From assembly GCA_016706565.1 (NCBI GenBank), contig JADJJI010000011.1, positions 62,001 to 126,000 of the forward strand: a stretch of DNA of 64,000 nucleotides, written 5' to 3'. Numbering within the stretch: the first letter of the stretch is position 1; the number at the start of each line of letters is the position of its first letter. The notes beneath the pieces were generated by a model. It made no database searches. It was not told the origin of the DNA and worked only from the letters and a program-made list of their open reading frames with translations. This document shows positions 51,768-59,705 of the stretch, one piece after another. The translations under genes were made by a program, and so were the position numbers. Source of the stretch: Piscinibacter sp. GTDB lineage: Bacteria > Pseudomonadota > Gammaproteobacteria > Burkholderiales > Burkholderiaceae_C.

Positions 51768-53222
51768 TCACGAAAGGGGCCGCAGCGAATCCCGGGCGCG
51801 TTGCAGCGCCTGCCAGAACCGGGCGTCCTGCGTGGTGGCGAAGTTGATGCGCATGAGGTTCGTCGGTCGGTGCGTGGCATGGAACAGCGCGCCCGGCGCG
51901 ATCAGCCAGCCGTCATCATGCATCACCTGGGCCAGCCGCTCGGTGTCCACGCCGGTGTCGACCCAGCCGAACAGGCCGCGCGGCTCGGCAGCGAAACGGC
52001 AGCCGTGGGCGCGCGCGAGTTCCACCGAGCGCCCGCGTGCCGCGTCGAGCAGGCGCTGCACTCGTTCGGCATGCCGGCGAAGCGGGCCTTGCTCCAGGCA
52101 GTGAGCAAGCGCCAACTCCGTCATCGACGGCGTGGTCAAGGTGGAGAGCAGCTTGGTGTCGATCAGGCGATCGACCAGCCGTGCCGGTGCGGCGATGTAG
52201 CCGACTCGCCAGCTCGGCGTGAGGATCTTGGAGAAGCCCGACACGTACAGCGTGCGGTCCAGCGCATCGAGCGCGGCCAGGCGCGGCAGGTGCGAGGGCG
52301 CCAGATGCGCGTAGGTGTCGTCCTCGACGATGGCCAGGTCGTGCGCCTGCGCGAGCTGCAGCACCTTGTGCGCCGATTGCAGGCTCAGCGAAGCGCCGGT
52401 CGGGTTGTGCAGCACCGAGACGGTGACGTACAGGCGCGGCCGTGCGGCCAGCGGCTGCGCCTCGATCAGGCGCTGCATGGTGGCCAGGTCGGGGCCGTCC
52501 GGCCCGCGCGGCACCGGCAGCACGCGCATGCCCAGCGCCGCCAGCCGCGCGTACTCGACCGACCAGCCGGGCTCGTCGACCAGCACCGTGTCGCCGGGCT
52601 TGCACAGGGTGCGGGTGACGATGTCCAGCGCATGCGTGGCGCCCACCGTGGTGACGATCTGCTCGGGCGAGGCGCTGATGCCGTGTTCGATGAGCCGGCT
52701 CGCCAGGGCGCGACGCAGCCGCTGCTCGCCGGCCGGCTCGCCGTACTGCAGCGCGCTGCGGCCGAGCTGGGCGCTCACCTTGCGCATGGCGCTGGCCAGC
52801 AGGGGCTGGTCCAGCCATTCGGCGGGCAGCGTGCCGAGACCGGGCATGGGCTGTGCCCCCGGCGGCTGGAACATGCCGCGGATCAGCGTGGTGGCGCTGA
52901 TCGGCACCGGCGAGCGCGGCGCGGGTGCGCTGCGGCCAGGCTCCGGCGCGGCTTCGGCCAGCGGCCCGCGCACGTAGAAGCCGCGCTGTGCCCGGGCCTC
53001 GACCAGTCCTTGCGCCAGCAGCTGGTCATAGGCCGCCACCACCGTGGTCGGGCTGACCTCGTGGCGCCGAGCGCATTCGCGCACCGAGGGCAGTCGGGCA
53101 CCCGGCGCGAGCAGCCGCTGGCGGATGCGCTCGGCAAAGCGCGCAGCGAGCTGGTCGGTCAGGGTGCTGTCGGCCTGTCGGGACAGGCGCAGCGCAGCCG
53201 GGAGTGCAGCGGCATCGAGCAT
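51768..53222 (-). CDS. MocR-type (GntR-aminotransferase) regulator
   Basis: 484-aa fusion of a GntR winged helix (about residues 15-80; LPSVRECARRHEVSPTTVVAAYDQLLAQGLVEARAQRGFYV) and a fold-type I aminotransferase-like domain. The PLP lysine lies in SGFSKILTPSWRVGY and the cofactor-binding Asp in EDDTYAH. MocR proteins use PLP or PLP-amino-acid adducts as effector. It is divergent from a six-gene amino-acid operon, which it most likely controls through the inverted repeat between them. ATG at 53222 is chosen; upstream sequence is the shared regulatory region. Confidence 0.88.
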   Translation of the reverse strand: MLDAAALPAALRLSRQADSTLTDQLAARFAERIRQRLLAPGARLPSVRECARRHEVSPTTVVAAYDQLLAQGLVEARAQRGFYVRGPLAEAAPEPGRSAPAPRSPVPISATTLIRGMFQPPGAQPMPGLGTLPAEWLDQPLLASAMRKVSAQLGRSALQYGEPAGEQRLRRALASRLIEHGISASPEQIVTTVGATHALDIVTRTLCKPGDTVLVDEPGWSVEYARLAALGMRVLPVPRGPDGPDLATMQRLIEAQPLAARPRLYVTVSVLHNPTGASLSLQSAHKVLQLAQAHDLAIVEDDTYAHLAPSHLPRLAALDALDRTLYVSGFSKILTPSWRVGYIAAPARLVDRLIDTKLLSTLTTPSMTELALAHCLEQGPLRRHAERVQRLLDAARGRSVELARAHGCRFAAEPRGLFGWVDTGVDTERLAQVMHDDGWLIAPGALFHATHRPTNLMRINFATTQDARFWQALQRARDSLRPLS

Positions 53223-53243
53223 GGCTTGTGCTGGCCTGATCGC

Positions 53244-53280
53244 CAGTACAGTGAATGAGCAGATGCCGAAAAGTGTACTG
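53244..53280. promoter_or_regulatory. Inverted repeat, candidate MocR operator
   Basis: CAGTACA (53244-53250) and its exact reverse complement TGTACTG (53274-53280) are separated by 23 nt in the 91-bp region between the MocR and LysE genes. The spacing puts the arms on nearby faces of the helix, as expected for a dimeric GntR-type regulator. Confidence 0.5.
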
Positions 53281-53301
53281 CCACTGTGCTGGTGGCGCAC
53301 C

Positions 53302-53316
53302 TAGACTGTGCCCATG
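53302..53316 (+). promoter_or_regulatory. Predicted leaderless promoter of the lysE operon
   Basis: CTGCCA (53278-53283), 18-nt spacer, TAGACT (53302-53307), 6 nt, ATG at 53314. The right operator arm overlaps the -35 box. Confidence 0.5.
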
Positions 53317-53928
53317 TCCGCAGAAGAACTCGCCGCCCTGCTGAGTTTCGCCACGGCGATGAGCTTCACGCCGGGGCCGAACACCACCTTGTCGACCGCG
53401 CTCGGCGCCAACCTGGGCCTGCGGCGCGCGCTGCCCTTCATCGTCGCGGTGCCCGCCGGCTGGACGCTGATGATGCTGCTGTGCGGCCTGGGCCTGGCGG
53501 CGCTGGTGCTGGCCGCGCCGGTGCTGCGCCTGGCGGTCAAGTTCGGCGGCATCGCCTATCTCGTCTGGATGGCCTGGAAGCTGGCCGCAGTGCGCACGCT
53601 CGGCGAAGTGGACGCCAGGCAGCTCGACGTCGGCTTCTGGCAGGGCGTTGGCCTGCAGTTCCTCAACATCAAGGCCTGGATGCTGGCGCTGGCGCTGGCC
53701 GCCGGCTGGGTGACCAGCGCCGGCAGCCAGCCGGCCGCCAACCCGGGCGAACGCCTGGCCATCGTCTGCGCGGTGATGGTGGTGTTCGCGCTCACCAGCA
53801 ACTTCAGCTATGCGCTCGCCGGCTCGCTGCTGCGCGGCTGGCTGGCGCAGGGCCGTCGCCTGCTTGTCTTCAACCGCGTGATGGCGGCCGTGCTGCTCGC
53901 CACCGCCATCTGGCTGCTCGGCGCATGA
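53314..53928 (+). CDS. LysE-family amino-acid exporter
   Basis: 204-aa inner-membrane exporter with six predicted helices. It begins with the family pattern LLSFATAMSFTPGPNTTLSTALGANLGLRRALPFIVAVPAGW and contains the GIAYLVWMAWK and GVGLQFLNIKAWMLALALAAGW segments. Homologues export basic amino acids, threonine, homoserine or cysteine. First gene of an operon in which each stop overlaps or nearly overlaps the next start; controlled, by inference, by the divergent MocR protein. Confidence 0.87.
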   Translation: MSAEELAALLSFATAMSFTPGPNTTLSTALGANLGLRRALPFIVAVPAGWTLMMLLCGLGLAALVLAAPVLRLAVKFGGIAYLVWMAWKLAAVRTLGEVDARQLDVGFWQGVGLQFLNIKAWMLALALAAGWVTSAGSQPAANPGERLAIVCAVMVVFALTSNFSYALAGSLLRGWLAQGRRLLVFNRVMAAVLLATAIWLLGA

Positions 53929-54827
53929 ACGCGGCGCGCACGCCCCACGATGAAGCGCGTGGCCTGTGGCTCGGGCTGCTCGGCGTGGTCATCTTCGCGA
54001 TGACGCTGCCGATGACACGCCTGGCGGTCGGCCCGGCGGACGACCCGCAACTGCCGCCGCTGTTCGTCACCGCCGGCCGCGCGGCCTTCGCTGGGCTGCT
54101 CGCCGCGGTCTACCTGATCGTCACGCGCGCCCCGCGCCCGCGCGCCGAGCTGGTGCCGACCTTCTACGTGTCGGCACTCGGCACGGTGGTCGGTTTCCCG
54201 CTCTTCATCGGACTGGCGTTGCGCCATGTCGACGCGATGCACGCGGCCGTGGTCACCGGGCTGATGCCGCTGGCCACCGCGGTGGCGGCGGCGATGTGGT
54301 TCCGACAGCGGCCGTCGAACGCGTTCTGGGCTTGTGCGAGCGCCGGCTGTGGGCTGGTCGTCGCCTTCGCGCTGGTGCAGGGCAGCGGCCGGCTCACGCT
54401 GGCCGACGCGCTGCTGCTCGGCGCGGTGGCAAGCACGGCGATGGGCTATGTGGCCGGCGCGCAGCTCGCGTCGCAGATGCGCGCAGAGCAGGTCATCTGC
54501 TGGGTGCTGGTGCTGAGCCTGCCGCTGACGCTGCCGGTGGCGTGGTGGAGCTGGCCCGAACAGCCCGTGCGCGCGGCGTCCTGGGGCGGCTTCGCCTACG
54601 TCACGCTGTTCTCGATGTGGCTGGGCTTCTTCGCGTGGTACCGCGGCCTGGCGCTCGGCGGCACGGTGCGCGTCAGCCAGGTGCAGCTGGTGCAGCCTTT
54701 CCTGTCCCTGCTGTTCGCCGTGCCCGTGCTCGGCGAACGGCTCGATCCGCTCACCGTGGCCTTCGCGCTCGCGGTGATCGCCACCGTCTTCGTCGGCAAG
54801 AGGCTGCCGGCCCATCGACCTGCCTGA
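53925..54827 (+). CDS. EamA/DMT-superfamily transporter
   Basis: 300-aa inner-membrane protein with ten helices in two EamA repeats: GLWLGLLGVVIFAMTLPMTRLAV at the N-terminus and a second repeat ending YRGLALGGTVRVSQVQLVQPFLSLLFAVPVLGERL. RhtA- and YdcZ-like members export amino acids or related metabolites. Start overlaps the lysE stop by 4 nt. Having two exporter families in the same operon suggests an output pathway for a toxic or surplus amino acid. Confidence 0.87.
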   Translation: MNAARTPHDEARGLWLGLLGVVIFAMTLPMTRLAVGPADDPQLPPLFVTAGRAAFAGLLAAVYLIVTRAPRPRAELVPTFYVSALGTVVGFPLFIGLALRHVDAMHAAVVTGLMPLATAVAAAMWFRQRPSNAFWACASAGCGLVVAFALVQGSGRLTLADALLLGAVASTAMGYVAGAQLASQMRAEQVICWVLVLSLPLTLPVAWWSWPEQPVRAASWGGFAYVTLFSMWLGFFAWYRGLALGGTVRVSQVQLVQPFLSLLFAVPVLGERLDPLTVAFALAVIATVFVGKRLPAHRPA

Positions 54828-54841
54828 ACAGAGAGCTCTGC

Positions 54842-56008
54842 ATGAACTTCCAGATGGCCCGGCGCGCCGAGCGCATGAACCCGTCGATCATCCGCGAGAT
54901 CCTGAAGGTCACCGAGCGGCCCGGCATCATCTCGCTGGCCGGCGGCCTGCCGTCGCCGGACAGCTTCCCCGTCGAGGCCATGCGTGCCGCTTGCGAACGC
55001 GTGCTGCGCGACACGCCGCATGAAGCGCTGCAGTACGCCGCCAGCGAAGGCTTTGCGCCGCTGCGCGAATGGGTGGCGGCCGAGATGGCGGCGCAGGGCC
55101 TGCAGGCCGATGCCTCGCAGGTGCTCATCACCACCGGCTCGCAGCAGGGGCTGGATCTGGTGGGCAAGGTGCTCATCGACCCGGGCAGCGGCGTCGCCGT
55201 CGAGCGGCCCACCTACCTCGGCGCGCTGCAGGCCTTCGCCCCGTACGAGCCGGAGATCGTCTCGGTCGAGTGCGACGACGACGGCCCGATCCCGCAGGCG
55301 CTGGAGGCCGCGCGCGGCTCGCGTTTCCTGTACCTGCTGCCGAACTTCCAGAACCCGAGCGGCCGCTGCATGAGCGCGGCACGGCGCGCGCAGGTGTCCG
55401 ATGCGGCGCGTGCGATCGGGTTGCCGATCGTCGAGGACAACCCCTACGGCGACCTCTGGTTCGATGCCGAGCCGCCGCCGCCGCTGGCTGCGCGCTGGGC
55501 CGAGGGCACGGTCTACCTCGGCTCCTTCTCGAAGGTGCTCGCGCCCGGTCTTCGTTTGGGCTACGTGGTCGCGCCGCCGGCGCTGTTCCCCAAGCTGCTG
55601 CAGGCCAAGCAGGCGGCCGACCTGCACTCGCCAGGCTTCAACCAGCGCGTCGTGCACGAGGTGATCCGCGACGGCTTCCTGCGCGAGCACGTGCCGACCA
55701 TCCGTGCGCGCTACAAGGCGCAGCGCGATGCGATGCGCGCGGCACTCGAGACGCACATGCCCGCGGGCTGCCACTGGAACGTGCCGGTGGGCGGCATGTT
55801 CTTCTGGGTCGAGTTGCCCGAGGGCGTGGATGCCACCGCGATGCTGCCGAAGGCGGTGGAGCGCGGCATGGCCTACGTGCCCGGTGCCGCCTTCTTCGCC
55901 GACCATGCCAAGGCGAACACGCTGCGGCTGAGTTTCGTCACCGTCTCGCCGGCGCAGATCGAGCAGGGCATCGGCATGCTCGCGCAGGCGATCGAGGAGT
56001 TCGCATGA
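54842..56008 (+). CDS. PLP-dependent aminotransferase (2-aminoadipate/valine-pyruvate type)
   Basis: 388-aa fold-type I aminotransferase without a DNA-binding part. Seen: MARRAERMNPSIIREILKVTERPGIISLAGGLPSPDSFP, the cofactor-binding TTGSQQGLDLVGKVL, PNFQNPSGRCMS, EDNPYGDLWF, and the Schiff-base Lys231 in GSFSKVLAPGLRLGY. This is the LysN/aminoadipate-kynurenine transaminase group, with broad amino-donor use. Within the operon it probably feeds or removes the amino group of the transported compound. Start 14 bp after the EamA gene. Confidence 0.88.
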   Translation: MNFQMARRAERMNPSIIREILKVTERPGIISLAGGLPSPDSFPVEAMRAACERVLRDTPHEALQYAASEGFAPLREWVAAEMAAQGLQADASQVLITTGSQQGLDLVGKVLIDPGSGVAVERPTYLGALQAFAPYEPEIVSVECDDDGPIPQALEAARGSRFLYLLPNFQNPSGRCMSAARRAQVSDAARAIGLPIVEDNPYGDLWFDAEPPPPLAARWAEGTVYLGSFSKVLAPGLRLGYVVAPPALFPKLLQAKQAADLHSPGFNQRVVHEVIRDGFLREHVPTIRARYKAQRDAMRAALETHMPAGCHWNVPVGGMFFWVELPEGVDATAMLPKAVERGMAYVPGAAFFADHAKANTLRLSFVTVSPAQIEQGIGMLAQAIEEFA

Positions 56009-56838
56009 GCCGGCATGTCTTCACGCAGCTGGACGTCTTCACCGACACGCCGCTGCGCGGCAACCCGCTGGCGGTGGTGCACGCGGCGCAAGGGCTGTCC
56101 GACGCGAACATGCAGGCCTTCGCCCGCTGGACCAACCTGAGCGAGACCACTTTCCTGCTGCCACCCACCGAGGCCGGTGCCGACTACCGCGTGCGCATCT
56201 TCACGCCCGACCGCGAGTTGCCCTTCGCCGGCCATCCGACGCTGGGCAGCTGCCAGGCCTGGCTGGCTGCCGGTGGCCAGCCGCGAAGCGCAGACGAAGT
56301 GGTGCAGCAATGCGGCGTCGGCCTGGTGCGCATCCGCCGTGACGGCACGCGACTGGCCTTCGCCGCGCCGCCGCTGCGCCGCAGCGGGCCGGTCGAACCG
56401 GAGGTGTTCGCGCAGATCGTGCGCAGCCTGCGCATTCCGGCCGACGCGATCCGCGCCTCGAACTGGGTCGACAACGGCCCAGGCTGGGTCGCCGTGATGC
56501 TCGGCTCGCGTGACGAAGTGCTGGCGCTGCAGCCGGACTTCGCCGCCATGCGCGGTCTCGAGCTCGGTGTCGTGGCGCCCTGGTCGGGCGGCGAGGCGCA
56601 GTTCGAGGTGCGCGCTTTCGTGCCCTCGCTGGGCGTGCCCGAGGACCCGGTCACCGGCAGCCTGAATGCCGGCCTCGCGCAGTGGCTGATCGGCGCCGGT
56701 CTGGCCCCTGAGCGCTACGTTGCTTCGCAGGGCACGGCGCTCGGGCGCAGCGGACGGGTGTTCGTCGAGAAGCGCAGCGACACGGTCTGGATTGGCGGCG
56801 ACAGCGTCGTCGTCGTGAGCGGGCAGGTGAGCCTGTGA
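56005..56838 (+). CDS. PhzF-family isomerase
   Basis: 277-aa protein of the diaminopimelate-epimerase fold, PhzF branch. The catalytic Glu47 is in WTNLSETTFLLPP; TPDRELPFAGHPTLGSCQAWL and the C-terminal VPEDPVTGSLNAGLAQWLI are both conserved. PhzF itself isomerises trans-2,3-dihydro-3-hydroxyanthranilate, but most family members have unknown substrates and no phenazine genes are present here. ATG overlaps the aminotransferase stop by 4 nt. Confidence 0.87.
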   Translation: MSRHVFTQLDVFTDTPLRGNPLAVVHAAQGLSDANMQAFARWTNLSETTFLLPPTEAGADYRVRIFTPDRELPFAGHPTLGSCQAWLAAGGQPRSADEVVQQCGVGLVRIRRDGTRLAFAAPPLRRSGPVEPEVFAQIVRSLRIPADAIRASNWVDNGPGWVAVMLGSRDEVLALQPDFAAMRGLELGVVAPWSGGEAQFEVRAFVPSLGVPEDPVTGSLNAGLAQWLIGAGLAPERYVASQGTALGRSGRVFVEKRSDTVWIGGDSVVVVSGQVSL

Positions 56839-57482
56839 GCTGGTCGGTCGACCACCTCGTCGTCGGCGCGTCGACGCTGGAGCAAGGCGCCGCGTGGTGT
56901 GCCGCCGCGCTCGGCGTGCTGCCCCGTCCGGGCGGCAAGCATCCGCTGATGGGCACGCACAACCTGCTGCTGGCGATCGGCGCGCCGGACTTTCCCCGCG
57001 CCTATCTCGAGATCATCGCCATCGACCCGCAAGCGCCCGCGCCACAGCGCCGGCGCTGGTACGACCTCGACGACCCGGCGCTGCGCGCTGCGCTCGCGTC
57101 CGGCCCGCGACTGATCCACTGGGTGGCGGGCTGCGACGACGCCGTGGCCGAATGTGCCGCGCTGGCCGACGCCGGCATCGACCGCGGCGAGGTGCTGCAG
57201 GCCGAACGCGACACGCCGCGCGGCCTGCTGCGCTGGCGCATCAGCGTGCGCAGCGATGGCCAGCGGCTGGCCGGCGGTGCGCTGCCCACGCTGATCGAGT
57301 GGGGCGACACGCACCCCGCCGACAGCCTGGCTGCGAGCCCGGTGCGGCTCGCGACGCTGTCGGTCGGCCGCCTGCCCGTCGCGGTGGCGCGGCAGCTGCC
57401 GGCCGGGGTGACCATCGGCGACGCCTTCAGCGCGACGCTCGACACGCCGCTCGGGCCGGTGCGCCTGGAGGGCCTCGCATGA
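56835..57482 (+). CDS. VOC-like protein (glyoxalase-like domain)
   Basis: 215-aa protein of the longer glyoxalase-like family: VDHLVVGASTLEQGAAWCAAALGV, GTHNLLLAIGAPDFPRAYLEIIAIDP and WEWGDTHP-like ending (LIEWGDTHPADSLAASPVRLATL). Proteins of this kind are often annotated only as VOC family; role unknown. GTG start at 56835 overlaps the phzF stop, and its stop overlaps the next start, so it is firmly within the operon. Confidence 0.8.
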   Translation: MSWSVDHLVVGASTLEQGAAWCAAALGVLPRPGGKHPLMGTHNLLLAIGAPDFPRAYLEIIAIDPQAPAPQRRRWYDLDDPALRAALASGPRLIHWVAGCDDAVAECAALADAGIDRGEVLQAERDTPRGLLRWRISVRSDGQRLAGGALPTLIEWGDTHPADSLAASPVRLATLSVGRLPVAVARQLPAGVTIGDAFSATLDTPLGPVRLEGLA

Positions 57483-58450
57483 GCCTGCCCGATCGCGAGG
57501 CCATCGATTCCGCGCTCGCGCTGGTGCGCGCAGTGATGCCGCCCACGCCGCAGCAGCGCTGGCCGCTGCTCGATGCGCGCAGCGGCGCGCAGGTGTGGGT
57601 GAAGCACGAGAACCACACGCCCGTCGGCGCCTTCAAGGTGCGCGGCGGCCTGGTCTACATGGATGCATTGCGCCGTCGCGAGCCGGCCGTGCGCTCGGTG
57701 ATGAGCGCGACACGCGGCAACCACGGCCAGTCGATCGCGTTTGCCGCCGCGCGCCACGGCCTGGCGGCCACCATCGTCGTGCCGCGCGGCAACTCGGTCG
57801 AGAAGAACGCCGCCATGCGCGCACTCGGCGCCGAGCTGATCGAGCAGGGCGAGGACTTCCAGGCCGCGCGCGAGCACGCCGTGCGGCTTGCCGGCGAACG
57901 CGGCGCGCACATGGTGCCTTCGTTCCATGCCGATCTGGTGCGCGGCGTGGCGAGCTACTGGGTGGAGTTCTTCGCCAGCTTCGCGACGGGCGAGGCACCC
58001 GAGGTCGTGTTCGTGCCGATCGGCCTGGGCTCGGGCATCTGCGCCTGCGCGGCGGCGCGAGCCCATGCCGGCGTGCGCACGCGCATCGTCGGCGTGGTGT
58101 CGGCTCACGCCCCGGCCTACCGGCTGTCCTTCGAAGCCGGCCGCGCCATCGAGGCGCCGGTGAGCACGCAGCTCGCCGACGGCATGGCCTGCCGGGTGCC
58201 GGAGCCGCAGGCCCTGGCGATCATCCAGCGCGAGGTGGACGAGATCGTGTCGGTGAGCGACGACGAAGTCGCGGCGGCCATGCGCGCCTTCTTTGCGGAC
58301 ACCCACAATGTGGCCGAAGGCGCGGGAGCCGCACCACTGGCGGCGCTGCTGCAGCAGCGCGAACGCTGGGCCGGGCGGCGCGTGGGCCTGAGCCTGAGCG
58401 GCGGCAACGTCGACAGCGCGCAGTTCGCGCGCGTGCTGGCTGCCGGCTGA
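57479..58450 (+). CDS. Threonine-dehydratase-like PLP enzyme
   Basis: 323-aa fold-type II PLP enzyme. Schiff-base Lys53 is in NHTPVGAFKVRGG; the phosphate loop is GLGSGICACAA; SATRGNHGQSIAFAAARHG and SLSGGNVDSAQF are as in threonine/serine dehydratases and racemases. No C-terminal ACT regulatory domain, so it is a catabolic-type or related enzyme (threonine, 3-hydroxyaspartate or similar). Last gene of the operon, meeting the wzz-like gene end to end with no gap. Confidence 0.86.
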   Translation: MSLPDREAIDSALALVRAVMPPTPQQRWPLLDARSGAQVWVKHENHTPVGAFKVRGGLVYMDALRRREPAVRSVMSATRGNHGQSIAFAAARHGLAATIVVPRGNSVEKNAAMRALGAELIEQGEDFQAAREHAVRLAGERGAHMVPSFHADLVRGVASYWVEFFASFATGEAPEVVFVPIGLGSGICACAAARAHAGVRTRIVGVVSAHAPAYRLSFEAGRAIEAPVSTQLADGMACRVPEPQALAIIQREVDEIVSVSDDEVAAAMRAFFADTHNVAEGAGAAPLAALLQQRERWAGRRVGLSLSGGNVDSAQFARVLAAG

Positions 58451-59695
58451 TCAGCGCGCCGGGCCCTTGCGCGTGCGCCAGGCGTCGCGCATGGCCTGCC
58501 AGGCTTCGGCCTGCCCCGGCTCGGCGGCCCGCGACAGCGCGGCGTAGCGGCGGATCAGCACCCACAGGCTGCTGAACAGCAGCGCCACGAAGGTCGTGGC
58601 AAGCACGATCAGCGCCCGCGACGGCTTCGACTTGTAGTCGGGCGGCAGCGCCACGTCGACCTGCTGCAGCACCGGGCCTTCCTTGGCCTCGTCGAGCTTG
58701 GCGATCTCGTACTGGCGCAGCATGCTTTCCAGGATGGTCTCCTGCATCTTCAGCTCGCGGCGGGCGCGCACGTAGTCGATCGCCGCCTCGGGAATCTTGC
58801 CTACCGGGATGTCCACGGTGCTGCCGGCAGTGCCGCCCTGGGTCGACTCCATGCGCGCGAGTTCGCCGCGCAGCGCGCGCACTTCCGAGCTCAGGCGCTG
58901 CACATCGGGGTTCTGGTCGGTGGCCGAGCCGCGCAGCACACGCAACTGCACCTCGCGCTCGGCGATCTGCGCGCGGATCTGCGCCGCGCCGCCGATCAGC
59001 GCCTCGGCCTGCTTGTCGAGCACGATCACGCCGGACTTCTCCTGCACGCGCTGCAGGTCGCGCTCGGCCTTGATGAGGTTTTCCTTGGTGGTCTGAAGCT
59101 GCGCCTCGAAGAACACGCGGCGCAATTGCGCCTCGGACACTGCCAGCCGGCTGAGCAGGCGTGTCACTTCGGGCACATGCGCGTTGGCCAGTTCGGCGGC
59201 GAACTTCGGGTCTTCGTCGTCGACCTCGACGGCGATCACGCCGGCTTTCTTGTCCGACCAGACTCGCACGAACTTCGGCAACGCCTTGCGCAGTGCCTCG
59301 AAGGACTTGAGTTCGTAGCGCTCACGCAGCTTGAATTGCTGGTCCAGTTCGCGGTAGACGCTGTCGCTCTTGAGCAGGGCCACATAGAGCTCGTCGGGCG
59401 TCTTCGCGCCCAGGCCGCCGGCCAGGCCGCCCAGCGCACCGAGCGCGGCCAGCGCCGCGGCCGAACCGCTTTGCTGCTGCGAACCCGGTGGCAGCAAGGT
59501 GGTGCGCGCGGTGTAGACGGGGGCCAGCAGCAAGGCCACGGCCAGCGAACCCACCAGCGCCACGCCGGTGACGCCGCCGATCAACCGCTTGCCCTCGCCC
59601 AGCCAGGTCAGCAGGTCCACCAGGCCGATGCGCGGACCGTCGTCCTCGTCGAAGCTCGCGGACGGCTCTCCCGCCACGTCGTTCTCGTTCTTCAT
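58451..59695 (-). CDS. Wzz/GumC-type polysaccharide chain-length protein
   Basis: 414-aa inner-membrane protein. Membrane helices at about residues 38-60 (LIGGVTGVALVGSLAVALLLAP) and 365-385 (ALIVLATTFVALLFSSLWVLI) flank a large periplasmic coiled-coil region (about residues 180-290, including LIKAERDLQRVQEKSGVIVLDKQAEAL). The Pro-rich end of the region (ALPPDYKSKPSRALIV) is the usual Wzz signature. No tyrosine-kinase domain. ATG at 59695 is preferred over GTG 59701. Follows the wza-like gene on the same transcript. Confidence 0.87.
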   Translation of the reverse strand: MKNENDVAGEPSASFDEDDGPRIGLVDLLTWLGEGKRLIGGVTGVALVGSLAVALLLAPVYTARTTLLPPGSQQQSGSAAALAALGALGGLAGGLGAKTPDELYVALLKSDSVYRELDQQFKLRERYELKSFEALRKALPKFVRVWSDKKAGVIAVEVDDEDPKFAAELANAHVPEVTRLLSRLAVSEAQLRRVFFEAQLQTTKENLIKAERDLQRVQEKSGVIVLDKQAEALIGGAAQIRAQIAEREVQLRVLRGSATDQNPDVQRLSSEVRALRGELARMESTQGGTAGSTVDIPVGKIPEAAIDYVRARRELKMQETILESMLRQYEIAKLDEAKEGPVLQQVDVALPPDYKSKPSRALIVLATTFVALLFSSLWVLIRRYAALSRAAEPGQAEAWQAMRDAWRTRKGPAR

Positions 59696-59705
59696 GTGCA
59701 CGCCG

